Shown here in pieces: positions 11,914 to 25,058 of a stretch of DNA of 64,000 bases. Below the pieces are notes generated by a model. That model did no database searches. It was not told the origin of the DNA and saw only the letters and a program-made list of their open reading frames with translations. Position numbers and translations under genes: made by a program. The DNA comes from Ailurus styani (Eukaryota > Chordata > Mammalia > Carnivora > Ailuridae): NCBI GenBank assembly GCA_002007465.1, contig LNAC01001207.1:56406-120405 (forward strand). The letters run 5' to 3'. Every line of letters starts with the position of its first letter. Position 1 is the first letter of the stretch.

Positions 11914-12143
11914 AAATTTCCTTCTTGAGGGGCGACTGGGTGGCTCAGTCTTTAAGTGTCTGCCTTCGGCTCAGGTCACGATCTCAGGGTCCTGGGATCA
12001 AGCTCCCCATCGTGCTTCCTGCTTGGCAGGAAGCCTGCTTCTCCCTCTCCCTCTCCCCCTGCTGGTTTTCCCTCTCTTGCTGTGTCTCTCTCTGTAAATG
12101 ATAAAAAATAAAATCTTAAAAAAAAAAAAATTTCCTTCTTGAG
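11914..12143 (+). mobile_element. CAN-type SINE with 16-bp target duplication
   Basis: The SINE spans 11930-12127: head 'actgggtggctcagtcttta', CT-rich body, 'aataaaatctt' and poly(A). The target duplication aaatttccttcttgag occurs at 11914-11929 and 12128-12143. Confidence 0.96.
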
Positions 12144-12589
12144 TCTTAGCCCAGGAAATTTGGGATAAACCTTGTTTCATAAGAACAGAGAGTAGAATCT
12201 AGATTGTTTAGGCAACATTGTCTGTCATGACTGTGTCCATTTCAACTCCATTGACTTCTTCCTCATTGCCCTCTCTGGAAACTTCCATGAAGGACATCCC
12301 TGGATTAGGTGACCATGGTCATGGAACATGTGTGTGTGTGTGTGTAACTACTGATTTCCTTAATGATGTAAACTGTATTTTTGATTCTCTATATAGAATA
12401 CATCATGAAATTTTTCTTAATTCAATGACTAAAGCTCAAATGTTGATTTCAACATTATCTGGATAGCATTAAGTATTGCCAGAGAAAATTTGTAAGTTTT
12501 AATTTTATGAGGAAAAACGTGTTTTAACATATTGTTAATAAACAAACATCATTAGAAAACAGTTACTATTGGAATGTTAAAAATATGAG

Positions 12590-12790
12590 TGATGTCCTTT
12601 TAATACTGTAAGATTCCACTTATATAAGGTATGAAAAGTCAAAACCATAGAAACAGAAAGTAGAATGGTGGTTACTAGGGGCTATGGGGAAAGGGAAACA
12701 TGGAGTTGTTATTTAATGAGTATAGAGTTTCAGATTTGTAAGTTCAAAAAGTTTTGGAGATCTGTGTGTATATGAGATTCAGAAAAGAAA
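12590..12790 (+). mobile_element. Old L1 3' end, sense
   Basis: 'agaaacagaaagtagaatgg' followed by 'tggttactaggggctatggg' is the sense 3' UTR motif of old mammalian L1. Diverged. Confidence 0.65.
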
Positions 12791-12869
12791 TTAATATTAA
12801 AATAATGACAAGAGAAGTTAAAAGTGTTATGGGCTGTTTGAGAAGATCAGACCAAGATTAGGTATTTAA

Positions 12870-13290
12870 AATTAGGAGGATCCTTGTTAGCTGGTAGGGG
12901 GCAGGGAGGACTGAGGAAATTTAACATGTGAAAGGAAATTAGACTAGGTATTAGAGAAACATTAGGATTTGGATTGCAGAGCTACTAGGGAGAATATTTC
13001 AGGTAGAGGGGGGGCATATGTGAAGGCATGTGTATGAGAAAGGTCGAGGCATTTTCAGGAGACAATGTAGTAGCTCCCCACAGCGAGTTACAAGGTGAGA
13101 GGAAATTAGTGGTAAGAGTAGAAAATGTTGGAAATAGTATATTAGGGGCCTTAAATGTCTTAATAATTTCACATTTATCTAAGGGGCAGAGAATTTAAAA
13201 AAATGGAAAAATTCTGCAGGAGAAAATGACATGATCAGATATATTCTTTACAAGAGAGGGGACAAGAAGGAACAGGAGACCAAGGGTAAT
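12870..13290 (+). repeat. Ancient mammalian interspersed repeat, family unassigned
   Basis: The order 'aggcatgtgtatgagaaagg', then 'ggggccttaaatg', then 'gacatgatcagatatattc' matches a widespread old mammalian repeat that I recognise but cannot name. A similar copy lies at 19491-19990. Confidence 0.4.
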
Positions 13291-13539
13291 GTAGCATTCA
13301 CAAGAGTTGGGACAAAGGATAGAAGAAGAAACAGTATACACAGTATGAATGCAGCAGATTCACAGAACTTGGTAAAAATGCAGTGATTGGTCAGGGAGTA
13401 TACAGATAATCTTGTCATTTCTTCCCTGGCCTAATCGAAGAATCTTAACCATCTTTAAGTGTACAGTTGCACACACAAATGCAGAAACATAGTTGTCTTG
13501 AGAGTCACGCTGAGTGAATTTCCACTAATCTCACCTGCC

Positions 13540-14130
13540 CAGGAAGGTTTCCCTTAAACAGTCTTCCTGCTTCCATTATGGTCTGCCAGAGTCCATCCTT
13601 ACCCTACATGGCGGGTGGCAGTAACTTTTTAAAATCACAAGTTACATCTTTACACTGCTCTCTCTGCTTTTAAAACACTTTAGAGTCTTTCCTTTCACTT
13701 AGAATAAAAACTGCTAACCATGTCTGATCTGAAACTATGAGGTATAAACCTGTGAACATCTCTGATCTCTTCTTTTAATCGTGGGCTCCTTCCTTCTACT
13801 CCAAATAGAGTGGCCACCCTCTTGTTCCTCCACTGCCCGAGTACTTGCCTGGAACACATGTCCTCCATATCTGCACATGGCTACTTCATTCTCAGCATTT
13901 AGGTCTCAGCTTAAATACCAGCTTTAGAAATATCACCCTTTCTGTGGTATTTAGGCACTCCTCTTTATTATCCCATGACCCTTTTCTGTTTGTTACATAG
14001 ACCATATATATACTTGCACGGTCTATCACTCTGTACTGGAAGGTAAGACCCATAAAAGAAGGGGTCTTACCTCCCTTGTTTACTGAAAAAACTGGCATAT
14101 ATCAGGTGCTCAAAATTATCTGTTGAGACA
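13540..14130 (+). mobile_element. L2 LINE 3' end, sense
   Basis: The L2 layout is present in order: 'ttgcctggaacacatgtcct', 'aggtctcagcttaaatacca', 'ggaaggtaagacccataaaa', and a terminal 'catatatcaggtgctcaaaa'. Old and non-coding. Confidence 0.75.
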
Positions 14131-14189
14131 AAGCCATTTTAGACAACAAAGAGGGGAGAGTAGAGAACCGAGATTGGTGTGCACATCAA

Positions 14190-14370
14190 TAACAGGAGAT
14201 AGGCATTGTTCAGGACACCTCACTCACATTTCATCCCAATTATTTTTCTTGATGAGGAGACTGAGGCCCAGAGATGTGTGAAGTAGCTTGTCCACAGCCT
14301 TACAGCTAGAAAGTGACAAAATGAGGATTTTTACCTAGATGGTCTAAATCTGAAAGACACAGCACCAAAC
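14190..14370 (+). repeat. MIR SINE, sense
   Basis: The MIR core 'gaggagactgaggcccagag' is followed by 'agcttgtccacagccttaca' and 'gctagaaagtgac'. Confidence 0.85.
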
Positions 14371-17300
14371 TGTGGGCTCCTAAAACATAAAATCAAATGA
14401 CACACATTTTGATCTGAGAAAAGGAGGGACCCAAGGATGGTTTAATTCTGTCCCTCCCTCCAGCCTATTAAGCCAGATTCATTTATCACATGAATAAATG
14501 ACTATCCTGAACATCTAGGAAGCCAGAGTACAGATAGATATGGGGCCCTTCCTATGATTTAGAGGTCAGAGGAGAGGCAGCCCTGGATCCCAGGATGACA
14601 GAAGGATATAGAATCATTCACTGAATCAATCAAGAAGCCTGAGACAGGACCTGGTTATGGAGTTGCGGGTGTTTGAGATGCTAAGCCTAACTTAGTCCAT
14701 GTCCTCAGCTCCATTCACCATGGGGTTAAACTTCAGTTGCAGAGTTTGAGGGCAGCTTCTAGGTCCAACAGATCACACCTGCTGGAACTGCTGGAAGCAG
14801 TGTGAGGAGGGTAACCTGAGTCCAGGAGAAGTGTAGCTGTGCCCTGGGGATAGAGAGATTAAGGCAGCATCTCCTGAAAGGGAGTAGAAGTAACAGGGAT
14901 GATCTGGGTAAACCCACGAGCCGGGATCTGGTTACTCAGGTCTGCTGCAGGGATTACAGGAACAAAAGCACTCTGAAAGTTCTCTGGGAGGGGAGGAGCA
15001 GTGGACAGCATGGCACACAATGAGCGCTTATGGAGATTTGGGCTGATTATGTCCAGGGTGTGAAGGAAAAGCTACAAGCTGGCACGGGGAGCAGGTTGCC
15101 TGGCAATACCTGATCTATCAGAAAACAGGGCATCTATAAAGAACAAGAAATGGCAGGGAGAATGAGAAAGTGCAAAGTACAGAAGAGAAAGAGAAGGGAA
15201 GAGAGAGAAAGAGAGTGAGCCAAAATGACTGGGCCAGAGGAGTGAGGGGGTCCAGTCAGCTAGCTGTTGTGTTTCAGAGAGAGTTGACTTTTTGGATAGC
15301 AGTGTACATGTGGTCAGGGATGGGGATGAAACCATAACAAAGATAAGAGACCATTCTCTACCCCTGGTAGTCTTTGAATTGATTCAGGCCTTAGCCTGAG
15401 GATGCAGAGCAAAATGACTAAGTAATCTCTGCAGAGATGGAACCTGTGACCTTAGAGCCATTAACACCATGTGGTACCCCACAGAGCTAAGGGCAATTAG
15501 TCAAAACAGAAACAAGCAACAAAACCAGAAGGTGTCCCTGTGGACTGAGCCTGGGGCACTCTCTAGGGCTCATTATGTGCTCTCTGAGAAAAAGGCTGGC
15601 GAGAGATTGTGGTAATGGTCAAAGAGCAGACCAGCCAGGGTGAGATGGGACACCAGGACCTAACAGGACTATGAGCTCAGGATTAGTATGGGGTGGAGGG
15701 GAACCTGCTTCACAGGCTATGAGAACAGGACTGGATGTTAGGGATGGAGGGACTCTTCCATTTCACTGCAGTTCAAAGATCATCATGGTGCTTCATCTGG
15801 GCAGAACAACCGGCCCTTAACTAACCACAGCATTCTCACTGAGGCTCCCCATGGGGTTCAGGCAACAAGAGGCTGGACACCTGTGCTCACCTCTCTTGTA
15901 ACCCACACCCCACCCAATCGCCCAGATGGGGTACAACAAGAGTTGCATAAAGAGTACACCTGAGTCAGTCTACTAGAACACCAAAGTGTGTGAGGGTCAC
16001 TGGGAGAACCAAGTGTGGTGAGTGAACTGCAAAAGGGAGAAGCAGGTGTGGGGAGGGACAATAAGACTCAGGGTGAGAGTGATAAAATAAATGAGGAGTG
16101 CACAGTGAGTGGGGAGATGAAACAAGAAAGGAAAGAGGAGGGAGAAATAGGCCTGGCAGTTTCTGTTTCTGAGCCTGAAAGAACAGAAAGGAGATAGGGC
16201 AAAAAATGTGACCATTCTTAGAAAGTTACTTCACTTTTTGAAGAGTTGGAAGATAGGAGGGGACTGGAGGATTGGGATGGAACAGATGGAGAGATCAGAA
16301 AATCATGGTGCCCTCTGTAGAAGGAGGGGAGCTATGGGGCTCAGAATCTGGGCAGTGAAACACATTTTTTACCTAAGCCAACTTTTTAAAACATTCAGGG
16401 AATTTAACAAACTTATTTCATGTCTAGTGGAAAGATGTTATTATAGGGATGAAAATGCAAAAGATAGTTCTTGTCTTCAAATAGCTCACAGAGCAGTAGG
16501 AAGGCAGAGGAAGAGTTCCAGTAGCGTACTCACTTATGTGAGTATGGGTTCACAGAGTAGTAGAATAGACACTGATTCACTGGGAGGGAGCAATACAATA
16601 GAAGGTCTGTGAGAGCTAGCAGCATCTGAGTTTTAGTAAGGAAAAGTCGTTTCCTGAGATGGAAAGCTGGAGAAAAGGGAGAGGTAACTATAGGTGCAAA
16701 GCCAAGGATATGACTGAGCATGCGGTCTATTTGGAATTGGGACTGAGTATTTAACATACTTTAGAACTAGGACGTCATGTGGAGCAGACTTTGCTGAGCA
16801 AATAGATCATGGAGGGATGTCTCCAAATTGCATAGCAAAGTTTTAAGTTTACTGGTGGCCAAAACTCTGGATGGTGGAATTTGGGAAACCTTAAAAATTC
16901 AGTGGTGGTATCTTCTGTCCCCCTTATATGGCCTGGTTTGTTGCTTACCTTGCCCGATAATAACCTGCCGGGGTCTTTTGTTCCCAGATTCTTCACGGCA
17001 AAGCTCTATCTCCCAGTAAAGACACAGCATGAGCAATAATCTGAATATAGGGAGCAGCAGAACTGATCATTGCCTTATATTCCAACTACTCACCAAGATT
17101 TGAGACTAAGAACATAGGAGGTTATTTTCTAAATTTAGGCCTTCTAACTTATTTAATCATTCCTTTTCCCTAGATTGTTTAATTTCTCCCTCCCACTTGC
17201 TATGCTTGTTTCCTTTGTGCTCCTGATGTGCATAGGTCTCTTACCGTATCAGTATTCAGTAATGTACCTGATTGCATCTCCTACTTTGTTAAGTGGTTAT

Positions 17301-18597
17301 CCATGAGATATACCACCTGTTTCCAATGGATTGCTTGGTGCTCAGCACTAGAGAGGTCTCTTTCAGTACAGTCCAGGTTAATCTGGAGACAAAAGGGGGC
17401 CTTTCAGGATATGGAGGGGCAATTATTGCCTTGGGGACAAATCCATTCTTTTAACCACTTCTTCCTATTCTATTTTATCCCCTAGGCGCCAGCTCCTAGA
17501 GAGCTGATGTTCTAAATCCTCACGCACTGGACACTTGTTGAAGCCATCCTAATACCACAGCATTCATTTGCAACCACAGACCCTATCTGATATACAGTCT
17601 TCAATGCTGGTAAATAGCAGGGAGAATTGTGGTGAGGGCCCTAACTGCCAGGACTAGATAGATGTAGGACACAAATGTAAAGTCAGGAAATTTGACCATA
17701 ATACTCTGCTGTCTCTGGGTGGCTGCTTGAAGCTCTCCATGACCAGCATGAAATCTGCCCTATAACCAGATATGCTATTTCCATTTGCCTTTCAGATGGA
17801 AGGGAACTAATCTGGTAATGAATAAAACTTTTCTTCTCTCCCCCAAAACAACATTTGGTATTTATACACGTTTTGGTGACAAATTCTGCACTTTAAGGTT
17901 TGAATCATAGGAATTTCTGTTTGAGAAAGAGGGAGCTTACTTATCTTCGTAGCAATATATCAGATATTTGAAGTAAAATAAAGTTGCCTAATTGAGTGAT
18001 GTGACATGTGACTCAAGATGTATGTTTCCATAAAGTATGGGTATTAACTTTCCAAAAAAAGATGTAAGTTTCCCCTGTATTTCTGATATATATAGATGTA
18101 TATGATATATATAGAGAGAGACAGATACATCATATATATGTGTATATATATACATGATGGAGGTATGTGGCTGCATGTTTGTGAACATCTGATGAATGTG
18201 TATGTGAGGACATAGAGGTTACTCATTCGCTGCATATGTGTGTTTTGGAGAATGAATATTTAAATTTACTTGTCTGTGATTGTGTGAGGTGCCAAAAGAT
18301 GAAGAGCATTTGGCATTCACAGTTTGTGGAGATGAGTGCATAGATGATAACATACATACACCTACAGGCACTTTTGCTTACACACACCTTCTCACTGAGA
18401 CATGGTTTCTATCAGTAGATATTCAGAAGTGCTTCTATCTCAGGGAATGAGCATTTGCCTATATCTGCACCCTTGAATGTATGCATAAGTTACATATTTG
18501 TTTGACTACCTATTAATTTGATATGTATTGGCCTTGAAAGTATTTCTGTCCATGAATATAAATCTTCTTTACATGAGAGTTCCTGGTATCAAGGTGG

Positions 18598-18598
<1 letters not shown>
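14371..18598. other. Intergenic, no gene recognised
   Basis: About 4.2 kb of sequence that is somewhat richer in G+C than its surroundings between about 14.5 and 16.3 kb. Open frames here are short and lack family motifs. I see no CAN SINE in this block, which is the longest SINE-free stretch between 5 and 36 kb. Confidence 0.5.

Positions 18599-18636
<38 letters not shown>
18599..18636. repeat. (TG)n microsatellite
   Basis: About 19 TG units. Confidence 0.95.
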
Positions 18637-18637
<1 letters not shown>

Positions 18638-18692
18638 ATTCGTATATGTCTGTTATGTGAGTACTTTTTTGTGTTTGAATAGTGTAAATGGC

Positions 18693-18916
18693 AGAAAGTA
18701 CATTGGGGCACCTGGGTGGCTCAATGGGTTAAAGCCTCTGCCTTCAGCTCAGGTCATGATCTCAGGATCCTGGGATAAAGCCCCACATCCAGTTCTCTGC
18801 TCGGCAGGGAGCCTGCTCCCTCCTCTCCCTCTGCCTGCCTCTCTGCCTACTTGTAATCTCTCTCTCTCTGTCAAATAAATAAATAAAATCTTTTTTTTTA
18901 AAAAAAAGAAAGTACA
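18693..18916 (+). mobile_element. CAN-type SINE, mustelid-like, with target duplication
   Basis: The head 'tgggttaaagcctctgcctt' and the CT-rich body 'ctctgcctgcctctctgcct' are diagnostic of the younger subtype. The target repeat agaaagtaca lies at 18693-18702 and 18907-18916. Confidence 0.95.
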
Positions 18917-19490
18917 GGTGCTTCTTGTATGCTAGTTAGGTATATATGAGAGCACTTTCAAAATTTTGGGAAGGAGTGAAATTGTCAAATATGAAGGTCC
19001 CATGTGGAGCTTTAAATATTCCCACAAAAGCCTCACAGGCTTCTTTCAAACATATCTATCCCAAACTTCTTTCTGCTTTGCCTTCTATTGAGTCTACCCA
19101 CTACCTGTCCTGTTTCTAATGAGCAGGAATGTTCTATGAAATGTGTAAGATTTAGGAGCAGCCTCTGTGCTCAGCATTGCAAGCCCAGCCACTCAGAAGC
19201 TGCTCCAACAAGGGGCCACTTCAGGCAGAGGTAGAGACACCAAGAGGGTGGGGACTAGAAGTACATGGAGAAGAAATGACACCACTGAAGAAAAGAATAA
19301 TATTTTGGAGAAACCTATATGAGGTGTATGTACATGAGGGGTAGATGGGAAGATTTTGAGAAACTTGACAGTTTATGGAATAATAAAACTAAGTGGACAT
19401 TTCAGAAAGAGGGATCAAATTCAGGAGAAAATTTAGAGAAAAAGAACTGCAAATGTGTAAAATGGAAGTATAAAAGGTTTATGAAGCATA

Positions 19491-19990
19491 TTTATGTGAA
19501 GTTTAATATAGACCAAGAACTGGATTCACAACAATGAATAAAATAAAGAACCATCTCTTTATTGGTTCCATTAAGGAATGCACAGAAAGAAATATTAATA
19601 ATTGAGAATGATAAGGACTATATTAGAGAATGTGCTACCATGTGACAGGAGAGGGTAAATAGTCTAGCCCAGATCCTGTTTGAGAAAAGGTGGTCAGCAG
19701 GGTTCAGGGAAGAGAGGAGCAATGTCTGAGTTGGAACTTCACAATATATATGAGAGAGGAAGACATTCCACTTATAAAATGTATTTTTGTACAAAAATTA
19801 ATGATATATCTGAGGAATCACAATAGCTCTGGAAGGCTAAAAGGCATGTGTAGAAAACAGAAATGAGCTAAATGGTAAAGGTTGTTTGGGGCCAGATGGT
19901 GAAGAGGTTTCCATGACAAAAAAATGGTCTGGTCTTTATTTTAAAGCAGTGGAAAATCACAGGGTTAAAGGAAAGGTGTACAACATTGTA
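19491..19990 (+). repeat. Ancient interspersed repeat, same type as 12870-13290
   Basis: It reads 'acaatgaataaaataaagaa', then 'tgacaggagagggta', then 'gaagaggtttccatgacaaa'. It resembles the unassigned old repeat noted upstream. Family name not known to me. Confidence 0.35.
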
Positions 19991-20688
19991 TAGAACATCT
20001 CTAGAATTTATTCATCTTACATAACTGAAACTTTATACTCATTTAACATTCATTCCTGGTCTCCCCCATCCTCAGATCCTGGAAGCCACCATTCTCTCCT
20101 CAAAATAAGTTTGACTATATATACTTCATACAAGTGGAATCATGCAGTATTTGTCCTTCTGTAACAACAAGGCTATGTCACTTAGCATAAAGTCCTCCAG
20201 ATCCATCCACATTGCAGCACATGGCAGGATTTCCTGCATTTTTAAAGATGAATAACATTCCATTGTACGTATACACCACTTTTTCTTTACCTACTCATCC
20301 ATTGATAGGCATTTAGGTAATTTCCATATCTTAGCTATTGTGAAAAATGCTGCAGTGCACACAGGAGAGCAGATATCTTTTAAGATTCCGATTTCAATTC
20401 TTTTGAATATACAACCAGAAGCAGGAAGGCTGAATCATTTGATAATTCCATCTAATTTTTTTGAGGAAGGACCATACTGTTTTCCATACTGAGTGCACCA
20501 TTTTACATAACTAGGCATACCAAGTTATAAGGGTTCCAATCACTCCACTGTGGCCAACTCATTATTACTTTTTTTTCTAATAGCCATCCTAACCGTGTAA
20601 AGTGATCTCTAATTATGGTTTTGATTTGCATATCCCTGATGATTAGTGATGTCAAGCATCTTTCCTATTTACCTGTTGGCCCTTTGTA

Positions 20689-20695
20689 TGTATTC

Positions 20696-20726
<31 letters not shown>

Positions 20727-20934
20727 TTTTTTTTNTAAAGATTTTATTTATTTATTTCACAGCGGGAGAGAGATCACAAGGAGGCAGAGAGGCAGGCAGA
20801 GAGAGAGGGGGAAGCAGGCTCCCTGTGGAGCAGAGAGCCCGACGCGGGCCTCGATCCCAGGACCCTGAGATCATGACCTGGGCCGAAAGCAGAGGCTTTA
20901 ACCCACTGAGCCACCCAGGCGCCCTGTATTCTTT
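20689..20934 (-). mobile_element. CAN-type SINE, mustelid-like, antisense
   Basis: It ends in 'taacccactgagccacccag'. The target repeat tgtattcttt occurs at 20689-20698 and 20925-20934. A single N lies at 20735 in the poly(T) start. It is inserted in the old L1M. Confidence 0.95.
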
Positions 20935-21182
20935 AGAAAAATATCTATTTAGTTCTTTTGTCTTTTAAAAATTGATTTTTTTTCTAATTGAGTTGCAGGA
21001 GTTTCTTATATATTTTAGACATTAAACCCTTATCAGATATAGTTTGCAAACATTTTCTCCTATTATGTAGGCTGGCTTCTCACTCTGTTGACTGTTTCCT
21101 TTGCTGTGCAGAAGTTTGAAGTTTGATGTAGTTTCATTTATCTAATTTTGCTTTTGTTATTTGTGCTTTTGGTGTCATGTAG

Positions 21183-21415
21183 AAGAAATTACTGCAAGGG
21201 GTGCCTAGGTGGCTCATTTGTTGAGTGTCAGAGCCTTGGTTTCATGATCTTAGGGTCCTGAGATCCAACCCCACGGTGGGCTTCCTGCTCAGCAGGGAGC
21301 CTGCTACCCCTCTCTCCCATTCCTTCTCCCTCTGCCTCTCCCCCCACTCATGCACTCTCTCTCTAAAATAAATAAATAAATAAATCTTTAAAAAATAAAA
21401 AGAAATTGCTGCCAA
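21183..21415 (+). mobile_element. CAN-type SINE with target duplication
   Basis: The SINE spans about 21198-21400 with head 'gtgcctaggtggctcatttg' and tail (AAATA)n. It is flanked by agaaattactgc and agaaattgctgc, one mismatch apart. It is inserted in the L1M. Confidence 0.93.
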
Positions 21416-22221
21416 TTCCAATGTCATAAAGCTTTTCCTTTATGTTTTCTTTTACAGTTCCAGGTCTTACATTTAAATCTTTAGGCCATTTTTAACTGAT
21501 TTTTCTGTATGGTATAAGATACAAGCACAATTTAATTATTTTGCATATGGATATCAGTTCTCCCAACACCAATTTTAAGGAGAACTTGCTCTCCTAAGTC
21601 AAGAAAATATTCTTATTCTTGACATCCTCATTGAAGGTCAGTAGACATATATACATGAGCTTATTTCCAGGCTCTCTATTCTATTCCATAGGTCTGTATG
21701 TTTGTCTTTATGTCCTGTCTTGACTCTAAGTTTTGAAGTTGGGTAGTATAACTTTCCCAACTTTGTTTTTTCTCTTCCCAAATCATTTTGGCTCTTCTGG
21801 TTCCATAGCATTTCCATATAAATTTTAAGGTAAGCTTATCCGTTTTTACAAAAAGTCTCTGGCCCTTTGTTAGGGAAACTACAGGTAATTTGGGAGATAA
21901 TTGAGAGATACCTAAATATTCTGTATTTATAAATATTTTAACTATATTGACTATACAGAGTCTTCCAATCCATAAATACAGTGTCTCTCTATTTATTTGG
22001 AGGTTGTTTAATTTCTCTCAGCATTGTTTCATAGTTTTTAGTGTACAGTAGTATATTTTTTGTTAAATTTGTTCCTATTTTAAAATTTTTGATGCTATTG
22101 TGAGTAAAATTTTCTTTATTTTATTCTCAGATTGTTCACTCCTGTTTATAAATAAACAATTGATATTTGTATCTTGACTTCATATCTAGTGATGAAACGA
22201 GTTCTATGTGAAACTAGTTTC

Positions 22222-22247
22222 TATGTGAAACTAGATAGTTTCACATA
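22222..22247. repeat. Perfect 12-bp inverted repeat with 2-base loop
   Basis: TATGTGAAACTA, then GA, then TAGTTTCACATA. The same 12-mer also appears once more just upstream (22205-22216), and 'tagtgtgaaact' follows at 22250-22261. It lies within decayed L1M. Confidence 0.9.
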
Positions 22248-22999
22248 TCTAGTGTGAAACTCATTGGTTAATTTTAGTAGATTTTCTATGGATTCCTTAG
22301 AATTTTCTACATATAGGTTTATGTCACCTGTGAATAACAATCATTTCACAACACCCTTACCAAAGTGAACATTTTAATTTGTTTTCTTTCATGTATTACC
22401 TAGAATCTTCAGTACAATGTTGAATAGAAGCGGCAAAACAGATAACTTTTCCTCATTCTAAACTTATGGTCAAGTGTGATGTAAGCTGTAGGTTTTTTCA
22501 CAGATGTCCTTTATCAGAGCAAGGCATTCCTTCCTTTCTTAACGGAACTTTTAATTGCCATTTAGATGGATTGTCTGAGGATTACACGAGGTAATTAAAG
22601 TAAAACAATGAGGAATTCCTTTCTATTTTTATTTTGTGAAGAATTTTTTAATTTCATTCATTTTTATCATGAATGAGTATAGGATTTTGATGAGCTCTTT
22701 TTCTGTGTCTATTGAGATAACTATGAAGTTTTTGGTCTTTACTCTATTAATATGGCATGTTACAGTAACTGATTTTGAAATGTAAAACCAACCTTACCCT
22801 TATGGGATAAATCTCACCTAATCAAAGTATATAATTCTTTTTATATGTTGCTGAATTTTATTTGCTCTTATGTTAATACTTTGTATGTCTATTCAGTTGA
22901 GACATACTTGTCTATAGTTTTCTGTGATATCTTTGTCTAGCTTTAGAATCAGGGTCACACTATACTCCTAGCATTAGTTGGGTTTTTTAAATATATGTA

Positions 23000-23215
23000 C
23001 TTCTAACAACATAAATTTATTCCTCAGAGTCTGAAGTCTGGGGTGTCCAAATTTTAGATTCCAGATACTTTATTTCTGGTCAGAATCCTTTTCTTATCTC
23101 ATGGAAGGACAACTTCTTGCTCTGTCCTCATCTGGCAGAAAGATCTCTGGCCCTTCATCGCCTTATAAAATCACTAATCCCACCATGGAGACTAGAATGA
23201 GTTGGATTTTAAAAA
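23000..23215. repeat. Ancient interspersed repeat fragment inside L1M
   Basis: 'aacaacataaatttattcct', then 'ctgaagtctggggtgtccaa', then 'ataaaatcactaatcccacc' breaks the L1M. It resembles the longer repeat at 51475-51945. Confidence 0.45.
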
Positions 23216-24439
23216 ACTCCCCTATTTAAAAAAAAAATCTTGAGAAATACTTACTATTAGTTTTTATGCTTATTTTTTATGTAATTTATCAATGAAGCCA
23301 AGGAGCCTGGAGTTTCTTTGCAGAAAAATTCAAAATTAATAATTGAATTTCTTTATTTGTTATAGGTCTGTTCAGAGTTCCTCTTTCTCTTTGACTCAGA
23401 TTGGTATTTATTATTATTTATTTGGTAATTTATTATTATTTCAATTTTGTTTATCATTTCAAAGAACAAATTTTGGTTTCATTTATTTTCTTTGCTGTTC
23501 TCAATTTTCCATTTTGTTGATCCTTACTCTAATTACTTCACCTGTACCTACTTTGGGTTTAGATTGTTCTTTGTTTTACAACTACTTAAGGTAGAAGCTC
23601 AGGTTATTGATTTGAAACCTTTTCTGATATAGGCATACCAACTTATAAATCTCTCTCAAAGCACTGTTCTAACTCTACACAACAGTTTTGGTATGTTCTG
23701 TTTTCTTATTTATGTAATTCAAAATAGTTTTTAATTTCCCCAGATATTCCTTCTTTAACCCACTAATTATTTAAAAATGTGTTGCTGGGACACCTGAGTT
23801 GCTCAGTCATTGTACCCAGAAACATACTTTGTATGATTTACTGTTTTAAAGTTTATTGAGGCTTATTTTGTCACCCAGACTGTAGTCTATCATACACAAT
23901 GTTGTGTAGAGTATTCTATAAATGTGATTTTTGATTCATAATGTTGTTCAAGACTTCTGTTCCTTCGCCATTTTTCTAATTGTCTCATTAATGAGAATGG
24001 GATATCGAAATCTCCAACTATTACTGTTGAACCATTTATTTCTTCTTTCAGTTTTGTCGGTTTTGTTTTCATGTATTTTAGGGAACTAGTGTTACTGTAT
24101 ATGCATTTATAAATGTCCACTTTTCTGATATTTCTCCTTATTTCATTATGAAATATCTTTGTCTCATAAGATTTCCTGTCTTGAAACCTTTTTCGTCTGA
24201 TACTGATATACCCACTCTAGCTATCTTATAGCTGTTGTTTGTGTGGTAATACGTTTTTCCATCTTTTTACTTTCCACTTATATATCTTGGAATCTACAGA
24301 GTGACTCCAATGTGCAGAATATAGTTATTCCTTGCTTTTTTTATCCTTTCTAACAGTGTCTACTTTTTGTGAGGAGTGTTTAGTCTTTTTACTTTGTAAC
24401 TATTGTTATGGTTGGAAATCCATCCGCCATTTTGCCAGA

Positions 24440-24720
24440 ACTCCCTGTGAAATACCCAGCTAGTCCGTTGATCCATGGCTCACTCCAAAAAAAGGCCACA
24501 AGCTCAGGGTAGTAGAGCCTCAGGCCCTTCCCACTTGCCTGCCACCAAGATCACCACATTAACCACACGAACCGACAAGCTCCAGATCAAAGAAGCCAGC
24601 TCAGGCAGCAGGAACAAAGCCCTCAGCTTTCCCTGTTTTACCACTGCTGACAGGACTGGAAGCAGTGGGTATAATGATGGCAGCCCCAGACCGAATGCCA
24701 ACATCGGAGTTGTTTCCTAA
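24440..24720. other. G+C-richer unidentified segment
   Basis: About 280 bases stand out from AT-rich L1 surroundings and are open on both strands (81 codons plus at 24475-24720, 66 codons minus at 24504-24704). No domain or family is recognised. It sits beyond the 5' side of the antisense L1M, so old L1 5' UTR sequence is one explanation. Confidence 0.3.
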
Positions 24721-24887
24721 ACTTCTGTGGTTTTCATGAACGGGCTTATGTATTTTTTATTGATTTCCAGGGTGTTAAAATGGTGTTATTAACAGTTTTA
24801 CCAGTTTTGCAGTTGCTTTTCAGGAGAGGATTTTTCAAACCCTCACTCAATCAGGCTACAAATGAATATGTGTTCCTATGTGTTCCA

Positions 24888-25058
24888 TTTTTTTAAGAGG
24901 GAGGGAGGGGCACAGGGAGAAGGAGAGAGAGAAAATCTTAAGGAGGCTCCATACCCAGCACAGGACCTACAAGGGGTTTAGTCTCACGACCCTTAGATCA
25001 TGATCTGAGCCAAAATTAAGAGTTGGATGCTTAACTGACTGAGCCATCCAGGCACCCC
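24888..25058 (-). mobile_element. CAN-type SINE, old
   Basis: Antisense copy ending in 'ctgactgagccatccaggca'. Its purine-rich body is diverged and the tail is short. Confidence 0.85.

Larger units (their letters stand above)
19995..24430 (-). mobile_element. Long decayed L1M, antisense
   Basis: The order is antisense 3' UTR ('cattctctcctcaaaataag' near 20090, 'acattccattgtacgtatac' near 20258), then antisense ORF2 across about 3.8 kb after discounting inserts. Frames are destroyed. It carries nested SINEs at 20699-20924 and 21198-21400 and another repeat at about 23000-23215. Confidence 0.78.

Noticed and set aside
16208..16612. 134-codon plus frame
   Set aside because: No domain or motif. 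Length is within chance for 64 kb of six-frame sequence.
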